From Flavobacterium enshiense (GTDB taxonomy: Bacteria > Bacteroidota > Bacteroidia > Flavobacteriales > Flavobacteriaceae), in contig NZ_CP090376.1 of NCBI RefSeq assembly GCF_022836875.1, positions 2,418,001-2,482,000 of the forward strand: a stretch of 64,000 nt of DNA. Reading direction: 5' to 3'. A model generated the notes under the pieces. It was not told the DNA's origin and searched no databases. It saw only the letters and a list, made by a program, of their open reading frames with translations. The position numbers and the translations under genes were made by a program. This document shows, in pieces, positions 63,543-64,000 of the stretch; the first letter of the stretch is position 1, and each line of letters opens with the position of its first letter.

Positions 63543-64000
63543 TTACTGTTTAATAAATTTAGTATTCGATGTTCCTTTATCCGAATTGATTTTGATGAAA
63601 TAATTTCCGGAAGATAAACTGGAAACATCCACTTTTGAAACATTCTGTGCGTTTGGAACCACCAACACCAATTGTCCCAATTGATTGTAGATATTGATGG
63701 AACTTACTTCGATAGTCTGTTTGGTTTCGATGTTCAAAACGTTATTTACAGGATTCGGATATAACATAAAATAAGTCGCAAAACTAAAATCCTGAGTGCT
63801 TAATGTTTGGATCGTTGTAGTTGCCGTATTGGTTACGATCGGGAAGTTATAATCGAAATAAATGCTTGCTGAATTGCTGAAAGTATTTCCATTTACCAAT
63901 GTCGGTTTTGTTTTGATTTTGAAAGCAACAAAGCCATCATTATTAGCATCGTCAAACGGTAAATTGATATTTTCGAAAATGAATTCCACTTTGTTACCAT
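63543..64000 (-). CDS. T9SS type A sorting-domain protein (partial, N-terminus beyond right edge)
   Basis: About 150 residues at the C-terminus of a larger secreted protein; the frame stays open to the right edge. The visible part starts GNKVEFIFENINLPF, a conserved module that commonly precedes the sorting signal in flavobacterial secreted proteins (with FSNSASIYFDYNFPIVTN). It ends in a complete type A sorting domain: FMLYPNPVNNVLNI, INIYNQLGQLV, VDVSSLSSGNYFIKI, TKFIKQ. It is sent across the outer membrane by T9SS and then attached or released. Cargo function not visible. A GTG at 63987-63989 could be mistaken for a start. Confidence 0.88.
   Translation of the reverse strand, partial: GNKVEFIFENINLPFDDANNDGFVAFKIKTKPTLVNGNTFSNSASIYFDYNFPIVTNTATTTIQTLSTQDFSFATYFMLYPNPVNNVLNIETKQTIEVSSINIYNQLGQLVLVVPNAQNVSKVDVSSLSSGNYFIKINSDKGTSNTKFIKQ

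Overview
This AT-rich window comes from a member of the Bacteroidota, almost certainly Flavobacteriaceae and most likely Flavobacterium. The evidence is: type IX secretion (T9SS) cargo with both type B (gliding-motility/CHU_C) and type A sorting domains, PorP/SprF-family proteins, many lipoproteins, promoters of the TAnnTTTG type, few recognisable Shine-Dalgarno sites, and intergenic palindromes typical of the group. Coding is dense and mostly housekeeping. The exception is the first 18 kb.

Region 1 (1-18.4 kb). After a partial SixA-type phosphatase comes a tandem duplication of a three-gene cassette. Each cassette encodes a giant cysteine-rich HYR-repeat surface protein with a SprB-like N-terminal region and a type B sorting domain, then a PorP/SprF-family protein, then a TPR/PD40/OmpA lattice protein. 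Unit 1 spans about 539-10581 and unit 2 about 10776-18432. The PorP/SprF and OmpA genes are almost identical between units. The adhesins differ: 2230 aa with about 20 HYR modules versus 1436 aa with about 10. Part of the extra length in the first adhesin comes from an exact 1428-bp, six-module super-repeat. A perfect 2 x 90-bp tandem repeat fills the junction between the units. This locus is the most unusual thing in the window. It resembles the sprB-sprF-ompA arrangement of gliding flavobacteria, but duplicated and with different repeat numbers.

Region 2 (18.4-35.3 kb). It holds a CAP-domain lipoprotein, pdxH, the minus-strand group pyrR-pyrB-STAS-like-rnz, a decayed T9SS sorting-domain fragment, and a lipoprotein of unknown family. 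A pirin / GNAT / pirin / uracil-DNA-glycosylase-like series follows, then an NmrA-like protein, an ABC-F ATPase with a lopsided active-site pattern, a thioredoxin-fold lipoprotein without cysteines, a transaldolase, a putative outer-membrane protein, an SDR, a dipeptide epimerase and the SRP RNA gene with a textbook promoter.

Region 3 (35.3-49 kb). It holds a glutaminyl cyclotransferase, holA, an orphan HsdR-N nuclease-domain protein, a GT2 glycosyltransferase, an OmpA lipoprotein, an O-methyltransferase and a DUF1254 lipoprotein. A higher-GC non-coding island of unknown origin follows, then a small membrane protein, a Sua5/YrdC protein, a UvrD/PcrA helicase, a carboxypeptidase-regulatory-like protein and a small membrane-anchored protein.

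Region 4 (49-64 kb). It holds an M1 aminopeptidase, a REP-like palindrome, a Dph6-like ATP pyrophosphatase and recG. A plus-strand series follows (bestrophin, alpha/beta hydrolase, NAD(P)-binding protein, DUF4256), then a large AsmA-like protein, pheT, a two-TM protein and the C-terminal part of a T9SS type A cargo protein that runs off the right edge. No tRNA, rRNA, CRISPR array, transposase or prophage was seen.
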